This document shows, piece after piece, positions 16,379-24,809 of a stretch of DNA of 41,573 nt. The DNA is from an uncultured Clostridia bacterium (GTDB lineage: Bacteria; Bacillota; Clostridia; Lachnospirales; CAG-274): contig CATLIG010000020.1 in NCBI GenBank assembly GCA_949948985.1, positions 1 to 41,573 of the forward strand. Direction: 5' to 3'. The notes under the pieces were generated by a model. That model was not told the origin of the DNA. It worked only from the letters and a program-made list of their open reading frames with translations, and did no database searches. Numbering within the stretch: the first letter of the stretch is position 1; each line of letters starts with the position of its first letter. The translations under genes and the position numbers were made by a program.

Positions 16379-16816
16379 TTATTTATGTATTACAACTTCA
16401 ATTTCAGTGCGTGGATTTAATTTATCATAGCCTGTTTTAAGGGTTAAAGAATGCAGATGAGACTCATCGTCATCTATGATAAATCCCGATTCTGTAAAAG
16501 CGTCCAACAGAAATTTAGGAACTTGATTGTCCGCGTCATGCCTTCTTTTGGTTTCAAAAAATACAGTGATAATTATATCAAAGCTGTCAAGTTTCATATC
16601 AGAATATCCAAGTTCTTTAATAAACCATACACCAAATTGCTTCCATTTCTGCTTTAACGCGTTCATTTGTATTCGCGGCAGTATACACCATTGATTTATG
16701 CTTGGGTGGCGGGGTTTTTCAATTTGTTTCTTTTTAGCCTTTGGGTGGCGGGAAAAGTAATATTGATTGTATTTGTCAATAACATTGCTGTCTATTATAA
16801 GTTTTATATTTTTCAT
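16379..16816 (-). CDS. RusA-family Holliday junction resolvase
   Basis: 145 residues. The signature RRHDADNQVPKFLLDAF (91-107) followed by GFIIDDDESHL (111-121) matches the RusA active site, where the two aspartates of DADN and one in IIDDDE bind the metal. RusA proteins resolve recombination and replication intermediates in phages as dimers. The ribosome site AGAAAGGA touches the ATG directly, which is too close. A start a few codons later, at an ATA, would have normal spacing. Placement inside the tail module is odd, since this gene usually sits with replication genes. Confidence 0.85.
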   Translation of the reverse strand: MKNIKLIIDSNVIDKYNQYYFSRHPKAKKKQIEKPRHPSINQWCILPRIQMNALKQKWKQFGVWFIKELGYSDMKLDSFDIIITVFFETKRRHDADNQVPKFLLDAFTESGFIIDDDESHLHSLTLKTGYDKLNPRTEIEVVIHK

Positions 16817-17075
16817 TCCTTTCTGTATAATTTTTCGTTTATAAATTCCTATATTTTATTCATAAAATTAAGTTTATTTTCTAAAATTGTTTTCAATCTC
16901 CTTTTTAAGAATAAGAACGGAACAGCGGAAGGAGATAACCGCTGTCTGTATGGCAGCTTCCCACACATATCCGCTCTGTTATTACAGCCGGTTCAATAAC
17001 CTCCGTCTGTCAGATATATAAAAATATCTGTATCAATTTATTGGTACTCATACAGATGCTTTTATTTTTTTTGCA
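16817..17075. other. Intergenic region upstream of the resolvase
   Basis: Holds an imperfect hairpin around AACAGCGGAAGGAGATAACCGCTGT (16920-16946) and, on the minus strand, a ribosome-like AAAAAGGAG (16895-16905) followed by a short frame broken by TAG before the resolvase start. No gene can be supported. It may be the leader of the resolvase operon. Confidence 0.4.
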
Positions 17076-17140
17076 GCAAAAAAACACTCTTAAAATTACG
17101 AATGAATATCATTAATTTCATTCTGCTTAAAAGTGTTTTA
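17076..17140 (-). terminator. Terminator after the DarTG operon
   Basis: On the minus strand AAACACTTTTAAG pairs with TTAAGAGTGTTT and is followed by a T run. An inner stem GAATGAA/TTCATTC lengthens the hairpin. Confidence 0.75.
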
Positions 17141-17172
17141 AATGTTTAATAAAAAAATAATGTTTATAAATT

Positions 17173-18192
17173 CTATTTTACAATATTATATCCAATTAAA
17201 TTTTTACTGATTATATTACTTTCTATAAGTATTTGTATATAATCTTTTATTTGAGATTCAGTAAATCTATTAGCTTTATCTTCCGACCATCCTTTAAATT
17301 GAGAAATTATTTGAGATTCAGATAAATTGGAATTCTTTTCAATAATAAAAAGTACAGTGGCCACGCCTTCAACATCAACATCTTTTTTAAATTTGTTTAC
17401 AAAATTTGTAGATTTTTTTATAGCGTCAGATAGCTTATTTAATTTTACTAATGTATTTTCACTAATTATTTTGTTATATAAAATATTATAAGCTTCTTGT
17501 GTGTTTTTTACATTATGATATTCTTGAAATTCTCTTATATTTCTTGAAATTATATCTATAGTATAATCAAAAGGTCCATACTTATTTTTAGAAAATTTAA
17601 AATATTCAATATCTGCGAATATATTCATAAAATAAGCCGTTTTTTGCAGACGAATTTTATTAAATTTGTTTAAATGTAATTTTAATTGCATAAGTACCAA
17701 AGCTGAAGTGTGTAATTTTGGTTCGGATATTATTTTTGGAGTGTAATTGCTTGAAGGTTCATAAATATAAACGTCAATTATATGGCTCAAATCTTCAAGG
17801 TGCGTTTCAATTGCTTTTTTTACCTCACTCCAGTTTAGACCTCCATTTCCGCTTCCTAAAGGCGGTATTGCTATTGATTTTATTTCTAATTGTTTTATTA
17901 ATTTAACTAACTCATTTAATCCGATATAAATATACTCCATTAAAGATTTTTCTCTCCATTTATTTTTGGTGGGAAAATTTATTATTATTTTTTCTTCACA
18001 TAAATAATAATGCAATTTACCAATCTTTAATTTTCCTGTTCTGCAAGCTTTAATATAATCTTCATTCATATCAGGATAGGCTTGCTTAAATTGATAAGCC
18101 AATCCTTTTCCCATGTACCCTTCACAATTTACAGTATTAATTAAAGCTTGAGCTTCAGATTTTAAAATATTATCATTTTTATAAATAAACAT
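17173..18192 (-). CDS. darG: DarG antitoxin: macro domain ADP-ribosyl hydrolase with C-terminal helical domain
   Basis: 339 residues. The first 150 form a macro domain of the DarG type: ALINTVNCEGYMGKGLAYQF (16-35) and a glycine-rich IPPLGSGNGGLNW loop (about 109-121) that holds ADP-ribose. The rest (RLQKTAYFMNIFADIEYFKF, then NKYGPF) resembles the DUF4065/Panacea-type helical domain seen at the C-terminus of some DarG proteins, thought to contact the toxin. DarG removes ADP-ribose from thymidine in DNA and neutralises DarT. It starts 24 bases after the DarT stop, with a ribosome site (GAGGGGATCTA), so toxin and antitoxin are one operon. The operon has its own promoter and terminator. Confidence 0.9.
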   Translation of the reverse strand: MFIYKNDNILKSEAQALINTVNCEGYMGKGLAYQFKQAYPDMNEDYIKACRTGKLKIGKLHYYLCEEKIIINFPTKNKWREKSLMEYIYIGLNELVKLIKQLEIKSIAIPPLGSGNGGLNWSEVKKAIETHLEDLSHIIDVYIYEPSSNYTPKIISEPKLHTSALVLMQLKLHLNKFNKIRLQKTAYFMNIFADIEYFKFSKNKYGPFDYTIDIISRNIREFQEYHNVKNTQEAYNILYNKIISENTLVKLNKLSDAIKKSTNFVNKFKKDVDVEGVATVLFIIEKNSNLSESQIISQFKGWSEDKANRFTESQIKDYIQILIESNIISKNLIGYNIVK

Positions 18193-18215
18193 TAGATCCC
18201 CTCTTTGAATTTAAT

Positions 18216-18827
18216 TTAAAACCAATTTTTGTATGTATTTATATAGGGAGGTTGCTTAATATTATATTTTTTAAATAAATTTTCTACTATCATTTTACTT
18301 TTATTATCAGGAACTCCAATAATATTAAACTCTGTTATTTGTATAATTGAATCGGTTAAACATTCAGCCATTCTTACTTGTCTATGTTCGTCTAAATCAA
18401 CACCTTCTTCACATGCCTCTTTTTGTGTCAATTCCATAATATACCAGTCTATTTTATTAAATCCTTCTTCATAAGAATAGTTACATGTATCAAAATCCCA
18501 TAATGATAATGGATGTTTTGGTATTATTTTAAATTTTAATTTTTTTGCTTTTTCTCTTTGTAAACATAAATAAATAAAAATCGTATTTGGGTTCTCTTTT
18601 TTTACAATAGTATCAAAAGCAGTATGTATATGAAAATGAAAAGGAATATATGAACTTAAACTGTAATGTTCGCGGTTCTGAATTATATCTTGATTTGCAA
18701 TGTCAACAAATTTATTTTTTATTTTTTGCAGTTCATATCTTGACATAAGTCCATTTTTTATTATTGATTCCAAATTGTCCAAAGCTGTTAAATGATAAAG
18801 TAATTTTCCATCTTTAATTTTTCCCAT
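18216..18827 (-). CDS. darT: DarT toxin: DNA thymidine ADP-ribosyltransferase
   Basis: 203 residues, the usual DarT length. The NAD-binding N-terminus is YHLTALDNLESIIKNGLMS (11-29). A central HYSLSSYIPFHFHIHTAFD (54-72) fits the family's substrate loop, and the catalytic glutamate is E155 in RMAECLT. DarT adds ADP-ribose to thymidine bases of single-stranded DNA, blocking replication. DarTG systems protect hosts from infecting phages by stopping phage DNA synthesis. All expected key residues look intact, so the toxin should be active. It is transcribed before the antitoxin from a palindromic promoter at 18855-18886. Its position between tail genes marks it as a cargo gene. Confidence 0.92.
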   Translation of the reverse strand: MGKIKDGKLLYHLTALDNLESIIKNGLMSRYELQKIKNKFVDIANQDIIQNREHYSLSSYIPFHFHIHTAFDTIVKKENPNTIFIYLCLQREKAKKLKFKIIPKHPLSLWDFDTCNYSYEEGFNKIDWYIMELTQKEACEEGVDLDEHRQVRMAECLTDSIIQITEFNIIGVPDNKSKMIVENLFKKYNIKQPPYINTYKNWF

Positions 18828-18854
18828 AATTATCTCCTAAAATACTTTTTATTT

Positions 18855-18886
18855 AATTGTACAATATTTTATAAAATTTTACAATT
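18855..18886 (-). promoter_or_regulatory. DarTG promoter embedded in a palindrome
   Basis: Read on the minus strand: -35 TTGTAA (18879-18884), a 17-bp spacer and -10 TACAAT (18856-18861). The boxes lie in the two arms of an imperfect palindrome (AATTGTA ... TACAATT with an ATTTTATAAAAT centre), suggesting a repressor dimer site covering the promoter. Confidence 0.6.
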
Positions 18887-19048
18887 AATTTTATAGAAGA
18901 TAATTTAAAAATAAAATTATTATGTTTTGTTACTTAACTACAAATAAAATTTATTTTCAATTTGTAGTGATAAAGTTTATTAACAACTTTTCTTTTAATC
19001 TTTTAAAATTATAAAAATTCAAGTAACGAAAGAAGATATTTAAATTTT

Positions 19049-19174
19049 TTATCCAACCTCAATAGTTACCTCTGCATTAAGGTTAGGCTTATTTAAAATT
19101 GTGGTTTCAATAGTTTTTACAGCCATATCCAATATACTTAAATCTTGGATATGTACAATAACTGATAGTTTCAT
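19049..19174 (-). CDS. Small phage hypothetical protein (41 residues)
   Basis: MKLSVIVHIQDLSILDMAVK then a short helix and AEVTIEVG. The pattern strand-helix-strand looks like a compact folded mini-protein. The ribosome site GAGGGATTAAAC is the same type as at the 399-residue gene. It lies between the tail gene at 19310 and DarT. A 16-bp hairpin (19235-19289) precedes it. Too short for most gene finders; the regular start and clean frame support it. Function unknown. Confidence 0.6.
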   Translation of the reverse strand: MKLSVIVHIQDLSILDMAVKTIETTILNKPNLNAEVTIEVG

Positions 19175-19234
19175 GTTTAATCCCTCATTGTGTTTTACTT
19201 AATTATTATTTTAATTTACGCAATATCATATTTA

Positions 19235-19289
19235 TTTTGTCATAGAGATACAAAAGCGTTATAAAAACACATATATCTCTATGACAAAA
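19235..19289. repeat. Perfect 16-bp inverted repeat
   Basis: TTTTGTCATAGAGATA (19235-19250) pairs fully with 19274-19289 across a 23-base loop. It lies just after the stop of the gene at 19310 and before the 41-residue gene. It lacks a long T tail, so it may be an mRNA-stabilising or bidirectional terminator hairpin. Confidence 0.7.
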
Positions 19290-19309
19290 ATAATTTTATT
19301 ATAAAAGCA

Positions 19310-19714
19310 TTATTTTTTTAATGCTTTTTTCTTTTTAATAAAGTTAACATCAGTTTTGACGTCAGAAATATCAATATTTGAATTATCTTCGGGCTGAACT
19401 TCAATATTGTTTTCTGTTATTTCAGCAACTACAGCAGATTTGTCCTTTTTGTAATCAGACATAATCTCATCAACTATTTTCTGCACAGGACTTGTTAAAG
19501 TTATATTCGTGATACCGGCGTCTGTAAGTCTGTTGAGTGCCTCTTCTTTTGAGCAGACATTTGACTGATAATCAGAAATAGTGTCAAAAATATCTTTGCA
19601 TTCTTTGCTGTGAAACATTCCCATCCATCTTGGGAGATGGTCGAACTTACTGCAATTTGTACAGAAAGTATAGGATTTTCCGCAGATAATGCAATTTTTA
19701 TTGTTTTGCTTCAT
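19310..19714 (-). CDS. Tail-region protein with N-terminal zinc-finger-like cysteines
   Basis: 134 residues. The N-terminus CIICGKSYTFCTNCSKFDH contains CxxC pairs, and HSKEC follows (residues 31-36), forming a probable treble-clef zinc site. The rest is acidic and ends in KKKKALKK. Proteins of this size directly after the major tail protein are frequent in Clostridia phages, and may correspond to a tail assembly chaperone or a regulator. The ATG has a good ribosome site (GGGAGCTGACACA). Confidence 0.6.
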   Translation of the reverse strand: MKQNNKNCIICGKSYTFCTNCSKFDHLPRWMGMFHSKECKDIFDTISDYQSNVCSKEEALNRLTDAGITNITLTSPVQKIVDEIMSDYKKDKSAVVAEITENNIEVQPEDNSNIDISDVKTDVNFIKKKKALKK

Positions 19715-19732
19715 TGTGTCAGCTCCCTCATA

Positions 19733-20539
19733 TCATTCGTTAACATCGCCGTCAGGAAACACTATGTAATAGAGACGTTTGTTCTTGCTGCAATAATCCA
19801 TCTGAGCGTCTCCCTTAAACTCAAATGTAGAGTCTGTTTTCATCTGCATAGAAGATTCAGGGGAGACTTGGAATTTTGGTATTATAATATAAGCAAGACG
19901 AGAAGTTCCTTTATTACATTCGTCACTGTACAATACCTGAACAATAAGTTTAACCGTATCAGGGAACTTGTCGCCTTTCTGCTCAATCATAACAGCGCTG
20001 CCTGTAATATACTCGTATTTGATTAAAAACTCAGAAACTTCCGAAGCGTCAAAATCAATAGGCAATGTAACGGAATTAGTAGATTTATTGTAGGCATATT
20101 CGGTAGCCGTAGCTGCGGAAGCGGCTGATAAATCATATGTCTTGCCTAAAGAACCGTTGGTTTTAACAGCGGTAACCGTTATAGTACCTTCGATTGGTTC
20201 ATCGGGGAGAATTACGGATTTGTCGCCGGAATCCACAAGAAGTAATTTAGGAACCTTGATTTTGTTATCCTCCGATGCGACAATTTTGTCGGAACCTGTA
20301 GTGTGAGCGTAGGCGTTTAAATCAAGCATAGCGTTTGTAATTGAAAGACTTGCCGCCTTAGCGGTATAGGATTTTTTGATAAGAGTGCCGTTTTTGTCTT
20401 TCGCCTCTTTGGTTTCAGCGGTTACGTCAAGGTTTCCCTCAGACGCCTGTATAATACGGTAAAGGGGTTTGCCGTCAAAGTCCTCCGCTAAAACAGATAA
20501 TATTTCGTCAACAATAATGCCATCAACATTAAAACTCAT
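19733..20539 (-). CDS. Major tail tube protein
   Basis: 268 residues, beta-rich with little coiled coil. The N-terminus (SFNVDGIIVDEILSVLAEDF) is followed by a core of short strands. The middle (TGSDKIVASEDNKIKVPKLL) and end (KTDSTFEFKGDAQMDYC) match the style of long-tailed phage tube subunits, which stack as hexamers around the tape measure. The position between the tail completion genes and the pre-tape-measure genes fits. The ribosome site AAGGAGGAAAAAATT is excellent. A nested hairpin/terminator lies just upstream (20627-20735), which would give the gene its own transcript level. Confidence 0.75.
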   Translation of the reverse strand: MSFNVDGIIVDEILSVLAEDFDGKPLYRIIQASEGNLDVTAETKEAKDKNGTLIKKSYTAKAASLSITNAMLDLNAYAHTTGSDKIVASEDNKIKVPKLLLVDSGDKSVILPDEPIEGTITVTAVKTNGSLGKTYDLSAASAATATEYAYNKSTNSVTLPIDFDASEVSEFLIKYEYITGSAVMIEQKGDKFPDTVKLIVQVLYSDECNKGTSRLAYIIIPKFQVSPESSMQMKTDSTFEFKGDAQMDYCSKNKRLYYIVFPDGDVNE

Positions 20540-20626
20540 AATTTTTTCCTCCTTGATAATTAAAAAATTTTTACAGTGTGTTACATTTGGTTTTTTTTGA
20601 TGTTTAACTTTAATAGTATGTTATAA

Positions 20627-20735
20627 ACGTACTATTTCGGTAAAATACCGCAAAAATAAAACAAAAAAATACAAACAAAAACCCGATTGTATTTTTTCAT
20701 TTGATTTTTGCGGTGTTTTAGCCCTCATAGTACGT
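20627..20735. terminator. Nested long hairpin with terminator core upstream of the tail tube gene
   Basis: Three arm pairs are nested: ACGTACTAT with ATAGTACGT, TAAAATACCGCAAAAAT with ATTTTTGCGGTGTTTTA, and AAAAATACAA with TTGTATTTTT. On the minus strand the inner stem is followed by a T run, a normal terminator. The outer arms make an unusually long hairpin of about 109 bases that could also be a small mobile element. Confidence 0.6.
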
Positions 20736-21487
20736 TATTCATCAAAATTCCGCATCCAGTTCAGTTCTTTTTTATTTATTTTGCTTGTGTCAATCATTCC
20801 GCTGTACATACCCGACATAAGAGCCGAGGAAGCCACGAACATCTGAGAACGTCTTACAGAGTCCATAAACTCATAAATCCCGCACTTTTTCAATTCATAG
20901 CTTTTATACTTAAATCCGGGATACGCAAGCATAGCGGAAATCAGATTTTTAAGACCCGAAGAGTAGGGCTTGTCTTTATTAAGTCTGGCTTTCAGCCTGT
21001 CTCTTTCAAGAACCGCGGCTATAGCCATTTCTCCCGCGACTTTCATGTTTTTTGACGAAAAACCGTGCATTTTTCTTATATATCCTATCATTCTGTGATA
21101 TATAAGACGGTCTATAATGTTTCCGTTTTCAATGTTACGTAAAATTAATGTTCCGTTTTCAGGGTCTTTTATTGGTTCAAATTTACTTAAATTTAAATCT
21201 CCCAATAATATTTTTGTTTTATCAGAATCAAAAAGTCTGGTTATAATACAAAACAGCTCAAACTCAGGCAGATTATTCCAGTCAATGCCCATATCCCACA
21301 GCATACATTTCATATCGCTTGGAACAGCGCACAGAGTACCTGCCATAGAATAATATTTTTGTTCGCCGAATTTTATAATCTCTTCAACGGAAGGCTGGGA
21401 AACAGTTATATAATCGTTTATTACATAATCCTCGCGAAAAAATAATCCCAGTTCGTCATAATTAAATAAATTGTCGTTAAATTCCAT
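20735..21487 (-). CDS. Conserved phage structural-region protein, unknown role
   Basis: 250 residues, mostly helical, with an ATG at 21487. I do not recognise a family with certainty. The sequence has a hydrophobic N-terminal half (SMAGTLCAVPSDMKCMLWDM) and a basic second half (YHRMIGYIRKMHGFS; AAVLERDRLKARL). Similar proteins sit before the tail tube gene in Clostridia siphoviruses, so a tail completion or chaperone role is plausible. The stop overlaps the right arm of the nested hairpin. Confidence 0.55.
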   Translation of the reverse strand: MEFNDNLFNYDELGLFFREDYVINDYITVSQPSVEEIIKFGEQKYYSMAGTLCAVPSDMKCMLWDMGIDWNNLPEFELFCIITRLFDSDKTKILLGDLNLSKFEPIKDPENGTLILRNIENGNIIDRLIYHRMIGYIRKMHGFSSKNMKVAGEMAIAAVLERDRLKARLNKDKPYSSGLKNLISAMLAYPGFKYKSYELKKCGIYEFMDSVRRSQMFVASSALMSGMYSGMIDTSKINKKELNWMRNFDE

Positions 21488-21493
21488 TATTTA

Positions 21494-22099
21494 TCACATC
21501 CGCTTGTTTATAACTTTAGCCATACCTTTTGTGGTTTTTGTTATGGAATTAAGATTGGTAAGTTCAAAAACGAGGGTACGGGTTACATAGTTATTATCCG
21601 TTGTTGTTTCTTTATCGCTTATAAGATGACATCTGCCGTTAAAAATAAGACTCCAATTGAAATACTCTCTTATAACAGACGCTATTAAATCATGTCTTGC
21701 GATACCGGTTTCCTTGCCGTTAATATCATTGCCGTTACAAAATATAGTAAAAGTAATGTTACAGTATTTTTCAATAGAATTAGATTTAGGGATTTCATTA
21801 AATCCGATATGATAACAGAGATAATTTCTTACCTCATCCTGTGATACAGGAATATAAAGGTAAGGGCGGATATTGCTCATAAAATATTTATCCCATTCTC
21901 CGTCCTCATTCAGATTTCCGTTTTCATCAAACAGTTCGTCTTCATATTTATCATTATGCAGTGCATAAAGAAGTTCAGGGCAATGAAGAAGCTGTTCCTT
22001 TATTTTTTCTTTGAATCTGATTGCGTCATCGTCAGGTGATTTCGCATATGCCCTGAGCTTGTTAAGCAGTTCACTTTTTGTCTTAAAATCGTAATTCAA
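21494..22099 (-). CDS. Probable tail terminator / neck protein
   Basis: 201 residues starting at a TTG that follows AGAAGGTG with spacing 6. The middle (YLYIPVSQDEVRNYLCYHIG, then NITFTIFCNG) and RHDLIASVIREYFN look like the alpha-beta fold of tail terminator proteins that cap the tail tube and meet the head. Order (capsid, connectors, this gene, tail tube) supports it. It is separated by only 17 bases from the split gene upstream. Assignment is by synteny and fold impression, not by a decisive motif. Confidence 0.55.
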   Translation of the reverse strand: MNYDFKTKSELLNKLRAYAKSPDDDAIRFKEKIKEQLLHCPELLYALHNDKYEDELFDENGNLNEDGEWDKYFMSNIRPYLYIPVSQDEVRNYLCYHIGFNEIPKSNSIEKYCNITFTIFCNGNDINGKETGIARHDLIASVIREYFNWSLIFNGRCHLISDKETTTDNNYVTRTLVFELTNLNSITKTTKGMAKVINKRM

Positions 22100-22116
22100 A
22101 TATTCACCTTCTTTAA

Positions 22117-23720
22117 TTAAAGCGATACAATATCAAAAGATATTTCCCCCGATATTTCATCCCCATATTTATTAACGGTGCATCTAACAGTCAGTGTTTT
22201 TGTAAGAAAGGATTTGTCGTTAGCGAGTTTTATACGTATTTTGTTTTTATCATTTTGCGGTTTTAACGTAATCAAACCGCCTGTATTAAAAGCCTTGCCG
22301 TCGATAAAGCATTCCCAAGAGTCTTTCGTAATTAAACCGATAAACGAATTTGTTACATCATTATCACAGCAATCAAAAAAAGAAGCTGTTAATAATTTAT
22401 AGCTTCCTCCGCATTTGATTGTATTTGACGCTGATGTAATACGGCATATAAATGTTTTATCTTCTGCCGACTCAGGTATTGAATTATCAGCTTTAATAAT
22501 GTTTGAGTAATAATCAGCGTACATCTCGCCCGTTTCAAAATTCACATAATCTGTGTGAGAATTAAAGCTGTCTTGGTCTAAAGTTACTTTTACAATTCCT
22601 AAAGGCTTTGTGTTCTCAATTTTACTGACCTTCCACGTTAAAGGTTTTTCTATTAAAGCGCTTACAATAAATCTTTGATTTGTATCATTATTGTTTGTAT
22701 AATAAATTTTTTCGGTGATTGAGTTCAGGGGAAGCCATAGCTTGTTTACATCGTCAAGAGCGTTAAAATAGCGGTCAATCCACACCTTGTGTTCTTATTC
22801 AAGTCGCTGGTTTGAATAAGGTAATTGTTTGTTATATAAACAATTACAATTACTCCTACTTTCATAAGAGAGCTGACCATATCATTCGTCATATCGTAAC
22901 CGACTTAGACGCCCTCCGCTTCGGAACGCTTGTTCCTATCCGTATTTCAACAGATGGTCGATGAAGTTTCCTCTGTTCGAGGCTTACCTGCCGATTGCCC
23001 AATCCTTGTAATTATTAAACGTTCGCACTTAGTCTTATTTCATACTTACGCTGTAGTTTACAAGGCTCTAAGGGGATTTCGGCAATTCAAAGGGATGCGC
23101 CGTACAGTTTCCTTAATACGGCGGACTGTATGTATAATTTTATACAATCCTGTTGTGTAGCTATTCATAGCTCTTGACACACACCACATATTCCTCTTGA
23201 CACTGACACTGCTATTGTTTTCAATCCAATAAAGATGATAGTCGCAGGGAAGAACACTGTATTTTATAAACTGGTTTCCGATTTCTTTTGAACATATAAG
23301 CCATTTATGGTATATATCTTTATCATCGGGTATATCAATAAACATTCCAATAGGAAATTGAACGCCGTATTTATTTACGTAATCGGTTTCATAATAATAC
23401 AATTCATCGCCGCTGCAAAATGTCACTTTTTGACTTGGTTTAAACATTATGTGATACTCTACTTGGTCTTTTGATAAAGAACCGTATTGAGTGATAATAA
23501 ACTTAGCGTCTATTTTTGTTTTTGACGTATTATTATATGTCATATTTTTTGAAAGAGCAGGGGAGTCGTCATGAAAATAATCATATATATAACATACTTT
23601 TGACTGAATATCCGAATCCCAAACCGCCTCCATAACCATATCGGAATGAGATTTATAAAATCTATTGGCATTGCCGCCTTGCAATGAGAGTATACGTTTG
23701 TATGTATCTAAATCAGGCAT
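22117..23720 (-). CDS. Head-tail neck protein, split by a group I intron
   Basis: Exon 1 is 23147-23720 and exon 2 is 22117-22784. Joined after the T of ACAGGAT and before TGTGGATTGACC, the frame reads NSYTTGLWIDRYFNALDDVN, giving 413 residues with no stop. The first part holds an aromatic-rich domain (VEYHIMFKPSQKVTFCSGDE). The motif NSYTTGLW ... KLWLPLN is typical of a conserved neck or tail-completion protein of Clostridia siphoviruses. The second exon ends in a beta-sandwich, Ig-like segment. The start chosen is the ATG at 23720 rather than the GTG nine bases earlier, because GGCGGTGAG has better spacing to it. Without splicing the protein would be truncated, so intron activity appears essential. 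Confidence 0.8.
22785..23146 (-). ncRNA. Group I self-splicing intron, ORF-less, 362 nt
   Basis: On the minus strand. P1 is GGAU-UGU with ACAGUCC, including the U-G wobble at the 5' splice site. P (GAATTGCCGAAATCCCC, 23072-23088) and Q (GGGCAATCGGCAGG, 22987-23000) pair as P4 (GCCGA/UCGGC). R (TTCATCGACCATC) and S (GATATGGTCAGC, about 22871-22882) pair as P7 (GACC/GGUC). P9 hairpins follow (CTTATTCAA ... TTTGAATAAG; GTAATTGTTT ... AAACAATTAC). The last base is G. Removing exactly this segment fuses the flanking exons into one uninterrupted conserved frame. There is no endonuclease gene. Confidence 0.88.
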
Positions 23721-23737
23721 AAAGCTCACCGCCGTTC

Positions 23738-24184
23738 TTAGTCAGATATATATGAGTTGTACATATATCCGTAGTCTCTTATAGTTTTATTAAGCTCTGT
23801 TTTCATACTTTCAAGACGTTCAATAGAATACTTGTGATTATCAAGTATCTTTTTTTCCTCTTTGCCGCCAATCATAGGAGCGATATTAATTACGGAATCG
23901 ACCTGCGGCTGCAACCATTCTATAGCCATCCCTAAAGCCAAAAGACCTGTAACAAAATTCTCGTCAAACTGAGCGTTCACAGAATAATTAAGCTCAAAGC
24001 TCATTTGTTTCATTTCATCGTCAAGGGATATACTTTTAAATATTTTTATGACTCTTGGTTTTGATAAAACGGAGTGAAGCCATTCAATCTCCAATTCAGT
24101 TAAATCATTCTCGTTTAGACAGGCGACCTTATAATCAGTTATTTTTCCTAAAAACCTTGAAAAAATTTTTGAATAAGAGAGCAT
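23738..24184 (-). CDS. Head-tail connector-type protein
   Basis: 148 residues, helical. A hydrophobic middle (ENFVTGLLALGMAIEWLQPQ) lies next to a helical C-terminus (ERLESMKTELNKTIRDYGYM). The size and place two genes after the major capsid gene fit a head completion protein that joins portal and neck. The ribosome site AATAGGAGGTTTTATT is strong. The gene ends 9-18 bases before the split neck gene, and the intergenic spacing suggests one operon. Confidence 0.6.
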   Translation of the reverse strand: MLSYSKIFSRFLGKITDYKVACLNENDLTELEIEWLHSVLSKPRVIKIFKSISLDDEMKQMSFELNYSVNAQFDENFVTGLLALGMAIEWLQPQVDSVINIAPMIGGKEEKKILDNHKYSIERLESMKTELNKTIRDYGYMYNSYISD

Positions 24185-24195
24185 AATAAAACCTC

Positions 24196-24732
24196 CTATT
24201 TAAATAATCCTGTAAGAAGAGCCATTTCAGTACCGAATATTTCGTCAAGTATTTTGATTTTCTTAACGCTGTCAAGCTGTCCGTTACTTATCTGAGTAGC
24301 GGCAATATTTTTAATTGATTCTTTAGCACCATCGGGGAGAATAAGAACAGCGGCTTTCATAGATGATGGAGTTAATTTTAATAAATCCTGTAAATCTTTT
24401 CCTGAATACATAGAGTCGTATATTTTCTTTAACTGAGGGAATTGAGAAACAAGCTCATCATCTTGAATGACAAAGTAGGGTTTTACTACAAAGCTGTCAT
24501 TTTGTCTTATGGCGGCAAGTAAATCCTGATACTCAACCTCAGTCACATCGCCCCGTTCTGCCCACCTGTAGTTAATATGGGACTTTATACCCTCCATACC
24601 CAGTTCTCCCGATGTAATGGATATGCAAGGTATAGCGTCAGTGGTTTTGTATTTCTTCGATTCTTTTTTGCTTTGAGAGTCGGCAGAAATTTTAGCGGCA
24701 CTCTCATTAATACTTTTTTCTGTTTTTTCCAT
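24196..24732 (-). CDS. Phage head-region protein, unknown
   Basis: 178 residues with a disordered, lysine- and serine-rich first 35 residues, then an alpha-beta part (IPCISITSGELGMEGIKSHI; SMKAAVLILPDGAKES). Not recognised. Lies directly after the major capsid gene behind a terminator hairpin (24755-24798). A head completion or decoration role is possible. Ribosome site AAAGGAGATTTTTA. Confidence 0.5.
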   Translation of the reverse strand: MEKTEKSINESAAKISADSQSKKESKKYKTTDAIPCISITSGELGMEGIKSHINYRWAERGDVTEVEYQDLLAAIRQNDSFVVKPYFVIQDDELVSQFPQLKKIYDSMYSGKDLQDLLKLTPSSMKAAVLILPDGAKESIKNIAATQISNGQLDSVKKIKILDEIFGTEMALLTGLFK

Positions 24733-24754
24733 TAAAAATCTCCTTTACGATAAT

Positions 24755-24798
24755 TATTTTTACAGGCTAAAGAGAAAGACTCACTCTTTCGCCTGTAA
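24755..24798 (-). terminator. Hairpin after the major capsid gene
   Basis: TTACAGGC pairs with GCCTGTAA, with an inner AAAGAG/CTCTTT stem. On the minus strand it is followed by AAAATAATT, so it is weak as a terminator. It probably lowers transcription downstream of the abundant capsid gene. Confidence 0.6.
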
Positions 24799-24809
24799 TT
24801 ATTGTAATA

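Noticed and set aside
16820-16910. Amber (TAG) recoding, suggested by a short frame broken by TAG before the resolvase
   Set aside because: The large structural genes show no in-frame TAG and end at normal stops; a single short frame is not evidence.
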